A stretch of DNA of 64,000 nucleotides from Streptomyces cavernicola (GCF_029968035.1 NZ_JASCIQ010000017.1:1-64000); one strand, 5' to 3'; positions 1 through 9,457 are shown, counted from the stretch's first letter. Made by a program: numbers and translations. Notes: a model not told the origin generated them from the letters alone.

Positions 1-146
1 CCTCCGGCGTTTGAGGAGGCCCGTCCGGCAGGACTTCGGGAAGGGGCGGGGTGGGGAGAACGACCTGCGCCGGGGGCCGCTCTCCGTTCGCCCTAGGCGT
101 GCACCGTCCGCCCCCGGCGCGGCAGCACCTTGGTTAGCCTGGGCGC
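1..146. other. Upstream flank with small hairpin
   Basis: This is the non-coding lead-in to the SARP gene. The first 19 bases hold CCTCC and GGAGG arms around a 9-base loop, a small hairpin that could be the tail of an upstream terminator cut by the window edge. I see no convincing gene and no clear promoter in the rest. Confidence 0.3.
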
Positions 147-3100
147 ATGCGTTTGGGGGTGCTGGGCCAGCTGGGGGTGTGGACGGCCGACGGGGCGGAG
201 GTCAGGGTCCCCGAGCTGAAGGTCCGCGCTCTCCTCGCGCACCTCCTGGCCCACCGCGGCCGCCCGGTCTCCGCGGACCGGCTGATCGAGGACCTGTGGG
301 GCGACAGGCTCCCCAACAACCCGCAGGGGACGCTGCAGACGAAGGTGTGGCAGCTGCGCCGCGCCCTGGAGGCGGCCGAACCCGGCGGGCGGGACCTGGT
401 GCTGTCGCGCACCACGGGGTACGAACTGCGCGCCCCCGCCGACACGGTGGACGCCGACCGCTTCCAGGACCTCCTCGCCCGCGCCCGCGCCGCCGCCGAA
501 CCCCGGGCCCGCGCCGCCCTCCTGGCCGACGCGCTGACCCTGTGGCGCGGCCCCGCCTTCGCCGACTTCGCCGACGCGGAGTTCGCCAGGGCCGCCGCCG
601 CGGGCCTGGAGGAACAGCGCCTGACCGCCGTAGAGGAACAGGCCGAGGCCCGCCTCGAACTCGGCGAACACGTCCTCCTCGCCGACGAGTTGAGCGACCT
701 GGCGGCCCTGCACCCGCTGCGCGAGCGGCTGCGCGCCGCCCACATCCGCGCCCTCTACCTGGCCGGCCGCCAGGACGAGGCGCTGCGCCACCACACGGAC
801 CTGCGCACCCGCCTGGCCGAGGAGCTCGGTGTGGACCCGGGCCCCGAGGTGACGGCCCTGTACCGGTCGATCCTCGCCCAGGACCCCGCCCTGGTCGCCG
901 CGCCGGCCCCCGCCACCTCCGCCGCCCGCCCGCCGGGCAACCTGCCCGCCGCCCTGACCGAGCTGATCGGCCGCGGCGAGGCCCTCGCGGAGCTGCGCGG
1001 GCTCCTCGCGGCCCACCGCCTCGTCACGCTCACCGGGCCCGGAGGCGTCGGCAAGACCCAACTCGCCCTCGCCGCCGCAGGACAGGCCGACGCGGAGTTC
1101 CCCGGCGGCGTCCACCTCGTCGAGCTCGCCGCACTCGACGCCACCGCCGACGCCTCCGCCGACGCCTCCGCCGACGCCTCCGCCGACGCCTCCGCCGACG
1201 GCCCCACCGCCCCCACCGACGTGGAGGAAGCCGTCGGCGCCGTACTCGGACTGCGGGACGACACCGCGCAGCCGGGGGACGCGCCGCCCACCGCCGCCGC
1301 CCGCATCGCCCACGCCCTCGGCGGACGTCCGGCCCTCCTCGTCCTCGACAACTGCGAGCACCTCGCCGACCCGGTGGCGGCGCTCACCGGCCAACTCCTC
1401 AAGTCCGCACCGCAGTTGCGCGTCCTCGCCACCAGCCAGGTCCCGCTCGGCATCACCGGCGAACGCCTGCAGGAGGTGCCGCCGCTGACCAGCCCCGCCG
1501 CTGCCGAGGACCTCGGCGTCGCGGGCGTACGGGAGTTCAGCGCCGTCGAGCTGTTCGTCGCCCGCGCCACCGCCGCCGCGCCCCGCTTCGCCCTCGACGC
1601 ATCCACCCTCGACGCGGTCGTGTCGATCTGCCGCCGCCTCGACGGCATCCCGCTCGCCCTGGAGATGGCCGCGACCCGCGTACGCGCCCTCGGCGTCCAC
1701 GAGTTGGCGGCCCGCCTGGACGACCGCTTCCACCTCCTCGCCGTCGGATCGCGCGACGCCCCGGCCCGCCAGCGCACCCTGCGCGCCGTGATCGACTGGA
1801 GCTGGGACCTCCTCGGCGCGCAGGAGCAGGCCGTGCTGCGCCGCCTCGCCGTGCACGCCGACGGCTGCACCCTCGCCGCCGCCGAGGAGCTCTGCGTCGG
1901 CGACGGCGTGGACTCCGCAGACGTCCTCGACCTCCTGGCCCGCCTCGTCGACGGCTCCCTGCTCGTCATGGCCGACAGCGCCGCGGGCGAGGGCCCCCGC
2001 TACCGCCTCCTGGAGTCCGTCTCCGCGTACGCCGCCGAACGCCTCGCGGAATCAGGGGAGTTGACGTCTCTGCAGCGCGCGCACCGCGCCTACTACACGG
2101 CCTTCGCCGAACGCGCCGAACCCCACCTGCGCGGCCACGGGCAACGCCAGTGGCTGCGCCGCCTCGACGCCGAGAACGCCAACCTGCGCGCCGCCCTGGA
2201 GAGCGCCCTGCGCACCGGCGACGCCGCCTGCGCCCTCCGCCTCGTGGGCGCCCTGTCCTGGTACTGGTTCCTGCGCGGCCGCAACAGCGAGGCCCGGCGC
2301 TGGCTCACCCAGGCCCTGGCGAGCGGCTCGGGCCAGGACGTCCCGGCCGCACTCCGGGCCAGGGCCACCGGCTGGCTCGGCGGCTTCCGCCTGATCCTCG
2401 GCGGCAGCTCCGACCCGGTCCGCGAGTACCGCGAGGCGCTCAAACCGTACGAAGAGGTCGACGACCCGCTCGGCCGGGCCCGCGCCGAGTGGTTCGTGGC
2501 GTCCGAGCTGTACGGGGTCGGCGACCCGGCGCCCAGTCTGCGGCTCATCGAGTCCGCCCTCGCCACGTTCCGCTCGTACGGCGACCGTTGGGGCACGGCC
2601 GCCGCGCTCGCCAGCCGCGCCTTCCACGCCCAGCTCGCCGGCGACTTCGCCGCGATACGCCGGTACGGCGAGCACAGCCTGGACCTCTTCCGCGAACTGG
2701 GCGACCGGTGGGGCCAGTTGCGCGCGATGGCGCAACTCCAGGCCCTGGCGCAGGTCACCGGGGACTACGACCAGGCCGGCCGGCTGCGCCGCGAGGGCCT
2801 GCGGATGGCCGAGGACCTGGAACTCTGGCCCGAGGTGTCCCTCCAGCTCGCGGGCCTCGGCCGGATCGCCCTGCTCACCCGCGACTTCCCCCGCGCCCGC
2901 GAGTTCCACGAGCGGGCCCGCCGCCTAGCGGTCGCCCAGTCGGACCGGTTCGGCGAGCAGTACGCGGAGATCGGCCTCGGCCTGGGCGCCCGCCGCGAGG
3001 GCGACCTGGACACCGCCGAGTCCCATATGCGCCATGTCCTGCAAATCCACCGGGAGATGGGCTACGAGCCGGAGACGCCCGCCCTGATCCTGGCCGAACT

Positions 3101-3461
3101 CGGCTTCACCGCCGAACTGCGCGGCGACGCGGCGACGGCCCTGAAGCTGCAGCTCGACGGGTTGGCCGTGGCCTACGGCAGCGGGGCCCGCGCCCGCGCC
3201 CTCAGCCTCGAAGGCCTCGCGGGAGCGCGGTCCTTGGCAGGTGCGGCCGAGCACGCCGCCCTCCTCCTCGGCGCCGCCGCGGCAACCCGCAGCTCGGTCG
3301 GCGCACCCCTCGCGGAGGGCGAACGGGACGACGTGGCCCGCATCGAGGCACGCGTACGGGGAGTCCTGGACGACGCGGCGTTCGACGCGGCGTACGCACG
3401 GGGCGCGGCGGCGGACGTGGAAGATCTCCTCCAGGACCTGTCCCTGACAGCCGACGATTGA
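147..3461 (+). CDS. AfsR/SARP-family transcriptional regulator with STAND ATPase and TPR-like region
   Basis: A 1104-residue regulator with the AfsR-type layout. Residues 1-90 look like the OmpR-type winged helix of SARPs, and about 95-240 like the bacterial transcriptional activator (BTAD) domain, ending in the usual EELGVDPGPE stretch. An NB-ARC/STAND ATPase follows, with Walker A GPGGVGKTQ near residue 297, a Walker B-like LLVLDNCEH near 397 and a GIPLALE motif near 500. The C-terminal 450 residues are helical and TPR-like. Such proteins bind direct repeats and activate secondary-metabolite or developmental promoters, with the ATPase acting as a switch. The target is not evident: no biosynthetic cluster is adjacent, and the next gene (14 bases downstream) is a DUF4303-like protein. 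An Ala-Asp-Ala-Ser repeat sits between the Walker motifs. ATG 147 starts exactly at the winged helix; an open frame upstream lacks homology. Confidence 0.9.
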   Translation: MRLGVLGQLGVWTADGAEVRVPELKVRALLAHLLAHRGRPVSADRLIEDLWGDRLPNNPQGTLQTKVWQLRRALEAAEPGGRDLVLSRTTGYELRAPADTVDADRFQDLLARARAAAEPRARAALLADALTLWRGPAFADFADAEFARAAAAGLEEQRLTAVEEQAEARLELGEHVLLADELSDLAALHPLRERLRAAHIRALYLAGRQDEALRHHTDLRTRLAEELGVDPGPEVTALYRSILAQDPALVAAPAPATSAARPPGNLPAALTELIGRGEALAELRGLLAAHRLVTLTGPGGVGKTQLALAAAGQADAEFPGGVHLVELAALDATADASADASADASADASADGPTAPTDVEEAVGAVLGLRDDTAQPGDAPPTAAARIAHALGGRPALLVLDNCEHLADPVAALTGQLLKSAPQLRVLATSQVPLGITGERLQEVPPLTSPAAAEDLGVAGVREFSAVELFVARATAAAPRFALDASTLDAVVSICRRLDGIPLALEMAATRVRALGVHELAARLDDRFHLLAVGSRDAPARQRTLRAVIDWSWDLLGAQEQAVLRRLAVHADGCTLAAAEELCVGDGVDSADVLDLLARLVDGSLLVMADSAAGEGPRYRLLESVSAYAAERLAESGELTSLQRAHRAYYTAFAERAEPHLRGHGQRQWLRRLDAENANLRAALESALRTGDAACALRLVGALSWYWFLRGRNSEARRWLTQALASGSGQDVPAALRARATGWLGGFRLILGGSSDPVREYREALKPYEEVDDPLGRARAEWFVASELYGVGDPAPSLRLIESALATFRSYGDRWGTAAALASRAFHAQLAGDFAAIRRYGEHSLDLFRELGDRWGQLRAMAQLQALAQVTGDYDQAGRLRREGLRMAEDLELWPEVSLQLAGLGRIALLTRDFPRAREFHERARRLAVAQSDRFGEQYAEIGLGLGARREGDLDTAESHMRHVLQIHREMGYEPETPALILAELGFTAELRGDAATALKLQLDGLAVAYGSGARARALSLEGLAGARSLAGAAEHAALLLGAAAATRSSVGAPLAEGERDDVARIEARVRGVLDDAAFDAAYARGAAADVEDLLQDLSLTADD
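1149..1196 (+). repeat. 12-bp tandem repeat inside the SARP gene
   Basis: Four perfect copies of GACGCCTCCGCC lie in frame and encode a repeated Asp-Ala-Ser-Ala tract between Walker A and Walker B. Copy-number change would alter linker length without breaking the frame. Confidence 0.9.
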
Positions 3462-3474
3462 CGAGCGACGACCG

Positions 3475-4110
3475 ATGACCGACGAGAGAACCGCGAGGCC
3501 CGCCATGCCGATTGACGCCCTGAGCCCAGCCGCTATGTCCGCACTGCAGGAGCGGATCGTCGCCTCCCTGTGCGCGACGGTCGGCCCGATGCTGAGGGGC
3601 CGCGCCTCGGAGGAGCTGTACGCGCTGGCCCTCACCACCGACAGCGACGTCGTCACGCTGCGCCTGGTGGCCCACACCGAACAAGCCCTCACGGCACTCC
3701 TCGAAAACGCAGAGGACAACGCAGAGGACAGCGCGGCGGACGCCGACTACTACCGCTGGTGGCCCGACGAATGGGCGGACTTGGACGACGACGTGACCCC
3801 GGACGACGGAGTCGAGTCGACGGGCGACCTCTGCGAGGCCCTGTACGAGGCCCACGCCTCACTTGGCGAGGACGACGCCCTGCACGACGAGTGGTGCCTC
3901 CGGGCCCGCGCAGCCCTCGACGGCGCCCTCGGCGACGCCCGCGTCCTGGCAGCCGTGCGCGAGGCCAACCCCGTATGGCGGCCCGTGCTGTTCGTCACGG
4001 ACACGGACGGCGACATGCGCGAGACGGTGCACAGCATCGACCTCCTCAACGGCGCCCACCCCGACCCGGCCCTCGTCGCCTCCGCACGCGCCTACTTCGA
4101 CCAGGACTGA
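3475..4110 (+). CDS. DUF4303-like hypothetical protein
   Basis: A 211-residue acidic, apparently cytoplasmic protein with no signal peptide or membrane segment. The order of conserved features (an N-terminal helical stretch, a YYRWWPDEW core, then a helix and a C-terminal VLFVTDTDGDMRETV segment) resembles DUF4303/SUKH-like proteins, whose roles are mostly unknown; some relatives are immunity proteins of toxin systems. No toxin gene is adjacent. It starts 13 bases after the SARP stop and could be co-transcribed with it. Two short NAED/DNAEDSA repeats occur near residue 80. The family assignment is from memory of the pattern and is tentative. Confidence 0.7.
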   Translation: MTDERTARPAMPIDALSPAAMSALQERIVASLCATVGPMLRGRASEELYALALTTDSDVVTLRLVAHTEQALTALLENAEDNAEDSAADADYYRWWPDEWADLDDDVTPDDGVESTGDLCEALYEAHASLGEDDALHDEWCLRARAALDGALGDARVLAAVREANPVWRPVLFVTDTDGDMRETVHSIDLLNGAHPDPALVASARAYFDQD

Positions 4111-4281
4111 CGCTCCCCGCCGGTGAGGGTGGTGTCACCCCGTCACCTTCCGCCGCCGGACGCGGAGTTGAACTGATCGCCGTCCAGCCCACCTCGCAAG
4201 ACCGTTCACCTGTACGTCCGCACGGCTGATCACCCCACTGGGCGACTGCACAATCCCGCCCACCCGGCCAAGATCAACGCC

Positions 4282-5508
4282 ATGAAGACTTCCCTGGTCC
4301 GCCGCGCATGTGTCGCGGCCCTGGCCCTGGCGGCGACGATCACCCCCGCGGTGGCCGCTCCGCAGGACGGCAACGCCGCACCGTCCGACCGCAACTCCGC
4401 AGCATCCGACCGCAAGGCCGCGCCGTCCGACCGCAAGGCCGCGGCTTCCGGCCGAATCGGCGCGCAGGCACGTCTGTTGGGGGAGAAGATCGTCCCCCAC
4501 AAGCTCCCTTTCCAGAACACCACCGTCGGCGGCCTGTCCGGCATCGACCGGGACCCCTGCACCGGCCAGTACGTCATGATCAGCGACGACCGCTCGCAGC
4601 TGCAGCCCGCCCGCTTCTACACCGCGAGGATCGGCGTCGACGGCAACGGCGTGCACTCCGTCGACTTCACCGGCACGCACCCCTTCCGGCAGCCGGACGG
4701 CTCGGTCCACCCGCCCGCGAGCGCCGGCGACGGCAAGGTCGTCGACCCGGAGGAGCTGCGCGTCGACCCGCGCGGCTGCCAGTACGTGTGGGCGCAGGAG
4801 GGCGACCGGCCGAGCGAGCCGAGCGCCCCGGTGATCCAGCCGTCGATCCAGTTCGCCGGGCGCACCGGCGACTACCGCGGCAAGCACGTCCTGCCGCCCA
4901 ACTACCTCATCACCATGGGCGATTGGGGCATGCGGCGGAACCAGGGCGTGGAGGCGATCACGTTCGACCCGCGGGGCGGCCTGCTCACCAGCGCCGTCGA
5001 AGGCCCCCTGATCCAGGACGGCCCGGTGCCGGACCTGGACCACGGCGCGCTGATCCGCGTCACCCAGCAGTACCGGCGCGGTCAGGTGCGGGGGCAGTTC
5101 GCCTACCCGCTGGAGAAGATCTTCGCCCCCTCCGACCCGACCAGCCCCTGGGGCCCGGACACCGGCGCACCCGCGATCCTCGCCTTCCCCGACGACCCCG
5201 ACCGGTACCTCGTACTCGAACGCACCTGGGTGGCGGGCTCGGGCTACAAGATCCGCCTCTACGATGCCACGACGCGCGGCGCGACCGACGTACGGAACGT
5301 GCCCTCGCTGAACGGGCAGCCCGTCGTGCCGATGCGGAAGCAACTGGTCGCGGACTTCGACGACTTGGGCCTGTCGACGGTCGACAACACCGAAGGCATG
5401 ACGTGGGGGCCGACGCTGCCCAACGGCGAGCGGACGCTGCTCCTGATCAGCGATGACAACTTCGTCGAGGACGCGGTCACCCAGATCGTCGCCCTCGGCG
5501 TCCGCTGA
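4282..5508 (+). CDS. Secreted esterase-like activity of phytase family protein
   Basis: A 408-residue protein. Residues 1-26 form a clear Sec signal peptide (basic MKTSLVRRACV, hydrophobic core, AVAAP cleavage region). Residues 27-60 are a low-complexity Ser/Asp/Arg/Lys linker made of SDRKAA-type repeats. The rest matches the phytase-like esterase family (PF13449): GGLSGIDRDP, YVMISDDRS, DPEELRVDPRG, VEAITFDP and NTEGMTWGP are blades of its beta-propeller. Homologues are thought to be secreted metal-dependent phosphoesterases or esterases; the substrate is unknown. Monocistronic by position, with a candidate hairpin after the stop. Confidence 0.85.
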   Translation: MKTSLVRRACVAALALAATITPAVAAPQDGNAAPSDRNSAASDRKAAPSDRKAAASGRIGAQARLLGEKIVPHKLPFQNTTVGGLSGIDRDPCTGQYVMISDDRSQLQPARFYTARIGVDGNGVHSVDFTGTHPFRQPDGSVHPPASAGDGKVVDPEELRVDPRGCQYVWAQEGDRPSEPSAPVIQPSIQFAGRTGDYRGKHVLPPNYLITMGDWGMRRNQGVEAITFDPRGGLLTSAVEGPLIQDGPVPDLDHGALIRVTQQYRRGQVRGQFAYPLEKIFAPSDPTSPWGPDTGAPAILAFPDDPDRYLVLERTWVAGSGYKIRLYDATTRGATDVRNVPSLNGQPVVPMRKQLVADFDDLGLSTVDNTEGMTWGPTLPNGERTLLLISDDNFVEDAVTQIVALGVR

Positions 5509-5549
5509 CATCCACCTGACGACCATCTGACGACCACCTGACGGGGCAA

Positions 5550-5608
5550 GCCCCGCGCCGCCTGCGGCAACCACTCGGTCCGGCCGAGCCGCCGCTGCCG
5601 CGCGGGGC
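5550..5608 (+). terminator. Candidate long stem-loop terminator after the phytase-like gene
   Basis: Perfect 9-base arms GCCCCGCGC (5550-5558) and GCGCGGGGC (5600-5608) enclose a loop that holds a second small hairpin (CTCGG/CCGAG, 5575-5588). No U-tract follows, as is usual in Streptomyces. Confidence 0.45.
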
Positions 5609-5792
5609 ATTCCGTGTGCCGTGTGTCGTGCGTCATGTTCCGTGTGGCAGTGGCCCATCGACTACGTCAGCACCTCGTAACAGCGCTTCCCCCGCGCCCA
5701 CCGGATCGGGCACGCTCAAGATCGACCACGTGCACAGCACGGCCTGCCGATCGGCGGGCCACACCTTCGTACCGCCCTGGGGGAACTGCATC

Positions 5793-6593
5793 ATGCTTCG
5801 CAGCCACCGCCGCAAGGCCGTCCTCACCGCAGCTGCCCTGATCGCCACGACCGGTCTGCTGACGGCCTGTCAGGGAGATGCGGACGGGGGCAGGAAGTCG
5901 AGCGGTTCGGGGTCGTCGGCCTCGGACTCGGACGCCAAGGGCAAGTCCGACAGCGCGGGGGAGGCCGGCGACGACAGCGCCAAGTCGCAGTCCGGCGGCG
6001 GCTCGGGCACGAAGCCTGCGGGAGGCAAGGGCGTGACCGGCACCTGGTTCGGCACCGTCACGTACCTCGCGCCCGGTAAGTACACCGTCACCGACCTGAA
6101 GGACACCGAGCAGGCGTTCTTCACGTCGACCGACACCGACATCCAGGGCGCCGGCGAGATCTGCGGCGACGCCGACGGGCAGGCCGCCACCCCGTGCAGC
6201 GAGGAGCAGTTGGAGGCCGCCGCCAAGGAGGGCGTCTCCGCCACGGTGAAGCTGGAGAAGGGCATCGCGGTCAGCGTCGTCGAGGACCACGCGGGCAGCG
6301 GTGGCGGCGACGGCGACTCGGGCACCGGCAAGCCGACCGGCACCCGCTCCGGCGAGCTCGGCTACCTGGCCCCGGGCAAGTACTCCCTGCTCGACAGCGA
6401 CGGCTCCCGGATCTCCTTCTTCAGCGCCACCGCCACGACCATCAACGGCAACGGATGGATCTGCGGCGAGAACGGCGAGAACAAGCGCTGCACCGAGGGC
6501 GACCTCGAAGCCGCGGCCAAGAAGGGCGGCGTGCGGGTCATCGTCGAACTCGACAACGGCGCCGCCGTCACCATCGACGAGGAGCACAACTAA
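5793..6593 (+). CDS. Putative lipoprotein with two copies of one domain
   Basis: A 266-residue lipoprotein. The chosen start (ATG 5793) gives MLRSHRRKAVLT followed by a hydrophobic core and the lipobox LLTAC, so the mature protein begins at Cys about 27; the open frame upstream has no signal. A Ser/Gly/Lys-rich spacer follows. Two homologous units come next, one starting GTWFGTVTYLAPGKY and the other GTRSGELGYLAPGKY; each runs about 80 residues and contains a paired-Cys loop (GEICGDADG..PCSEEQLEAAAKEG and GWICGENGE..RCTEGDLEAAAKKG). The fold is not one I can name; the Cys pairs suggest an extracytoplasmic disulfide-stabilised domain. Stop is 9 bases from the stop of the convergent gene. Confidence 0.85.
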   Translation: MLRSHRRKAVLTAAALIATTGLLTACQGDADGGRKSSGSGSSASDSDAKGKSDSAGEAGDDSAKSQSGGGSGTKPAGGKGVTGTWFGTVTYLAPGKYTVTDLKDTEQAFFTSTDTDIQGAGEICGDADGQAATPCSEEQLEAAAKEGVSATVKLEKGIAVSVVEDHAGSGGGDGDSGTGKPTGTRSGELGYLAPGKYSLLDSDGSRISFFSATATTINGNGWICGENGENKRCTEGDLEAAAKKGGVRVIVELDNGAAVTIDEEHN

Positions 6594-6602
6594 GCGGCGC
6601 TC

Positions 6603-8171
6603 TCAGCCAGCCTCCACCTCCCGTATGCCTGCGGCGGTTCGCTCGGCCAGCTCGCGGACGCCGTCCGCGGCGTTCTCCGAGAGCTCGCCGAGCAGGGCGT
6701 CGGCGGCCGTGAGGAGGGCGCGGGCCTCCTCGGGGCGGCCCGCGCCGGCCAAAGCGCAGGTCAGCAGGTAGTGCTCCTCGACGATCCAGCTGCCGAGGTT
6801 GACCTCCCGCCAGTGGCGCAGCGAGTCGTCGCCCGAGGTGGTCAGGGCCTCGCGCACGGCGGCCAGGCTCTCCGCGGCCTGCGGCAACCGGCCCGCCTCC
6901 CGTTCGAGGCGGGCCAGGGTGTGCCCGGCCGAGGCCCGGTCCCGTGCCGTCTCCTGAAGGGCGGCGTACAGGCGCTGGGCGCGCAACGCCTGGGGCAGGT
7001 CGCCGAGTTCCTCGAATTCCCGGGCGAGTCCGCGCAGCGGTGCCGTGGCCAGGGCGCGGGGCGCCTCCGGGCGGCGGGGGCTGCCCTGGTCCAGGGGGCC
7101 GCTCCGGTCCAGGAGTCTGCTCTGGTCCATGACGATGCCGTCGAGTTCGCGGATCAGCGTCGCCCGCGCGAGCTCCGTCATCCCCTGGTCCCGCGCCAGG
7201 TCGGTCCAGGTGGAGAGCGGCTCGTCCGACGGGTCCGTCCCGAACGTCGACTCGTCGAGGGCGCGCGCCCACTGCCGCAACTCGTCCGCGCTCGCGCCCG
7301 GTTCGGGAAGGTCGCTCAGGCCGCACGCCGTGTCGAAGTCCGTCTCCCGGACTTCCGCGAGCAGCGGCAGGTCTCCGACGTCCCCGCGCAGCCCCACGAG
7401 CACGGCCGCGAGCCGCAGTTCGAACGTCATCGACGACTCCGCCTCGTGCCGCAGCAGATGCCGAAGGAGTTCTCCGTCGCCCTCGGCGCGGTCGAACTGC
7501 GCGGCCCGCAGGGCGACTCGGCGGCGCACCGGGTCCTCGGCGACCGTCCGCCACACCGCGCGGTCGCCCTCCCGCAGCCGGGCGAGAGCGGCGCGGCCCG
7601 CCGCGAGCACCGGCTCCCACAGCGGGGCACCGGCCGGCCCCAACAGCTCGTACGCACACCCCTCTTCGGCGTTGAGCAGGACGAAGTCCGGTTCGGTGCG
7701 CAGCAGTGCGGCATGCAGCATGCCTATCAGCTCGACCGGGGAGCGTTCCGGGAAGCCCAGGGCCGCTCGGAGCTCGGCCCGCTCCTCGTCGATTCCGTAG
7801 TCCGCACGGATCTCGGCCTCGGTCTTCGCGACGCGCGCCAGGATCTTCTCCTCGCCGTCGTCCGGCGACAGCTGCGTGTATCCGCGCCAGCCGGGCAGGC
7901 CGATCATGAGCTCCAGGGCCTCGTCGACGTCGGCGCCGATGATCCCCGCGGAGCCCTCCGAGTCGGCGTGGAGCACCGAGCCGTCGGCGCACACGAAGTA
8001 CGTGCCGCCGGTGTCGTCCCCGGCCAGCGTCTCCAGCGGACCGCCCGAGGCGAGGCGGACCTCCTCTACGTGGCTGTCGGCGGCGCGGTCCAGGTCGAAG
8101 TCGAAGGGGAACGCGGCCAGTTCGGCCAGGCGGCGGTCCTGTCGAAGCAGCTGCAGTGCGCGATCGGTCAT
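6603..8171 (-). CDS. Large hypothetical protein, helical repeat C-terminus
   Basis: A 522-residue cytoplasmic protein. Start ATG at 8171 gives MTDRALQLLRQD; the frame stays open further upstream but that part reads as low-quality sequence. The N-terminal 100 residues look globular (VCADGSVLHADSEGSAGIIGADVDEALELMIGLPGWRGY), similar to short SMI1/KNR4-like or YrhA-like segments seen in bacterial immunity proteins. The remaining 400 residues are Leu/Ala/Glu-rich helices in a TPR/HEAT-like pattern. Function unknown. It diverges from the FMN-reductase fusion with a 216-base gap that could hold both promoters. Confidence 0.75.
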   Translation of the reverse strand: MTDRALQLLRQDRRLAELAAFPFDFDLDRAADSHVEEVRLASGGPLETLAGDDTGGTYFVCADGSVLHADSEGSAGIIGADVDEALELMIGLPGWRGYTQLSPDDGEEKILARVAKTEAEIRADYGIDEERAELRAALGFPERSPVELIGMLHAALLRTEPDFVLLNAEEGCAYELLGPAGAPLWEPVLAAGRAALARLREGDRAVWRTVAEDPVRRRVALRAAQFDRAEGDGELLRHLLRHEAESSMTFELRLAAVLVGLRGDVGDLPLLAEVRETDFDTACGLSDLPEPGASADELRQWARALDESTFGTDPSDEPLSTWTDLARDQGMTELARATLIRELDGIVMDQSRLLDRSGPLDQGSPRRPEAPRALATAPLRGLAREFEELGDLPQALRAQRLYAALQETARDRASAGHTLARLEREAGRLPQAAESLAAVREALTTSGDDSLRHWREVNLGSWIVEEHYLLTCALAGAGRPEEARALLTAADALLGELSENAADGVRELAERTAAGIREVEAG

Positions 8172-8387
8172 GTCACAGAACGTAACAGCGCCCACTGACA
8201 ACGGACTTGCGCGGCAACCAGCCGCCCACCGCCGGAGCTTGTCGGGGTTGCGTACCGCCCGGATCGCCCGATGGTGAGGCCCGCTCTGCCCGACGTTTCG
8301 CGGGGCTGTGTCGTCGTACTGCTCGAAGACACCTCGCGAAGACCCCATCGCCCCGGAGCACCCGGGCGGACACCTGAGGAGAGAGCG

Positions 8388-9389
8388 ATGACCAGGATCC
8401 CCAGGATCGGCATACTCATCGGCAGCACCCGCCCCGGCCGCAAGGGCGCGCAGGTCGCCCGCTGGGTTCACGAGCGGGCGGCGATTCGCCGTGCGGACGC
8501 GGAGTTCGAGGTGATCGACCTGCTCGACCACCCGCTGCCGCATCTCGACGAGCCGCTGCCCGCGCTCGCCGGACGGTACGAGCACGAGCACACCCGGGAG
8601 TGGGCGGACACCGTGGCCGGCTTCGACGGGTTCGTCATGGTCACCCCCGAGTACAACGCCGCCGTCCCCGGCGTGCTCAAGAACGCCATCGACTATCTGC
8701 ACGCGGAGTGGGCCCACAAGGCCGTCGGGTTCGTCTCGTACGGCATCGGCGGCGGAACCCGTGCGGCCCGGCAGCTGCGGGCGCTGTGCGAGCTCCTCGG
8801 CATGGGTGCGGTGTCACCGCTGGTGTCGCTGTCCCTGCACGCCGACTTCAAGGACCGGGCGGTCTTCGAGCCGGGCGACCACCACGTCAGCGCCCTGGAC
8901 GCCCTCCTCGACCACGTCGTCGCCCGAAGCGCGGACCGGCGGGCGGCCGCGCCCACGCAGCGCGAGACGGACGAGGCCGAGATCCGCCGTCACGTGGACG
9001 GGATCGTCGACGCGCTCCGGGCCAAGGACCTCGAAGGACTGAGGCGTCTCTACGCGACGGACGTCGTGTCCTTCGACGCCGACCCGCCGCTGCAGCACGT
9101 GGGGATCGACGCGAAGCTCAAGAACTGGGCGCGGGTCTTCACGTATTTCAAGGAGGTGGCCTACGAGGTGCGGGACCTGCGGGCCGAGGTGGGCGACGAC
9201 CTGGCGTACGCGCACGGCTTCGGGCGTCTCAGCGGCACGCTGGCGGACGGCACTTCGGTGCGCGGGATGTGGGTCCGGGCCACCTTCTGCCTGCGGAAGA
9301 CCGACGGCGCCTGGCTGATCGCGCACGACCAGGTCTCGGTGCCGCTGGACATCCGGGACGGCAAGGGGGTCGTCGACCTGGAACCGTGA
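8388..9389 (+). CDS. NAD(P)H-dependent FMN reductase fused to an NTF2/SnoaL-like domain
   Basis: A 333-residue two-domain protein. Residues 1-185 are a flavodoxin-fold FMN reductase: ILIGSTRPGR binds the FMN phosphate, and TPEYNAAVPGVLKNAIDYL plus SYGIGGGTRAARQLR are family hallmarks. Residues about 195-333 form a SnoaL/DUF4440-like cone domain (IDALRAKDLEGLRRLYATDVVSFDADPP, then DGAWLIAHDQVSVP). Each domain is usually a stand-alone protein. ATG 8388 is chosen because it is preceded by an AGGAGAG ribosome site and begins directly at the flavodoxin strand. A plausible role is quinone or nitro-compound reduction combined with a small-molecule-binding or isomerase unit; the substrate is unknown. 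Confidence 0.88.
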   Translation: MTRIPRIGILIGSTRPGRKGAQVARWVHERAAIRRADAEFEVIDLLDHPLPHLDEPLPALAGRYEHEHTREWADTVAGFDGFVMVTPEYNAAVPGVLKNAIDYLHAEWAHKAVGFVSYGIGGGTRAARQLRALCELLGMGAVSPLVSLSLHADFKDRAVFEPGDHHVSALDALLDHVVARSADRRAAAPTQRETDEAEIRRHVDGIVDALRAKDLEGLRRLYATDVVSFDADPPLQHVGIDAKLKNWARVFTYFKEVAYEVRDLRAEVGDDLAYAHGFGRLSGTLADGTSVRGMWVRATFCLRKTDGAWLIAHDQVSVPLDIRDGKGVVDLEP

Positions 9390-9399
9390 AAACCCTGTT

Positions 9400-9438
9400 C
9401 CCTGAACCCCTGAACCCCTGAACCCCTGATCCCTGACC
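9400..9438. repeat. CCCTGAAC 8-mer tandem repeat
   Basis: Three perfect copies of CCCTGAAC, then CCCTGATC and a partial copy, fill the gap between the convergent FMN-reductase and TetR genes. Confidence 0.85.
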
Positions 9439-9457
9439 CTGACGCGGCCGGTCGAGG

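Noticed and set aside
93..1856. Antisense frame over the SARP gene
   Set aside because: Gly/Ala/Val-rich shadow without motifs, opposite a well-supported gene.
11..3478. A 1155-codon Arg/Pro-rich frame over the SARP gene
   Set aside because: Composition is that of a shifted frame of the real gene; no domain visible.
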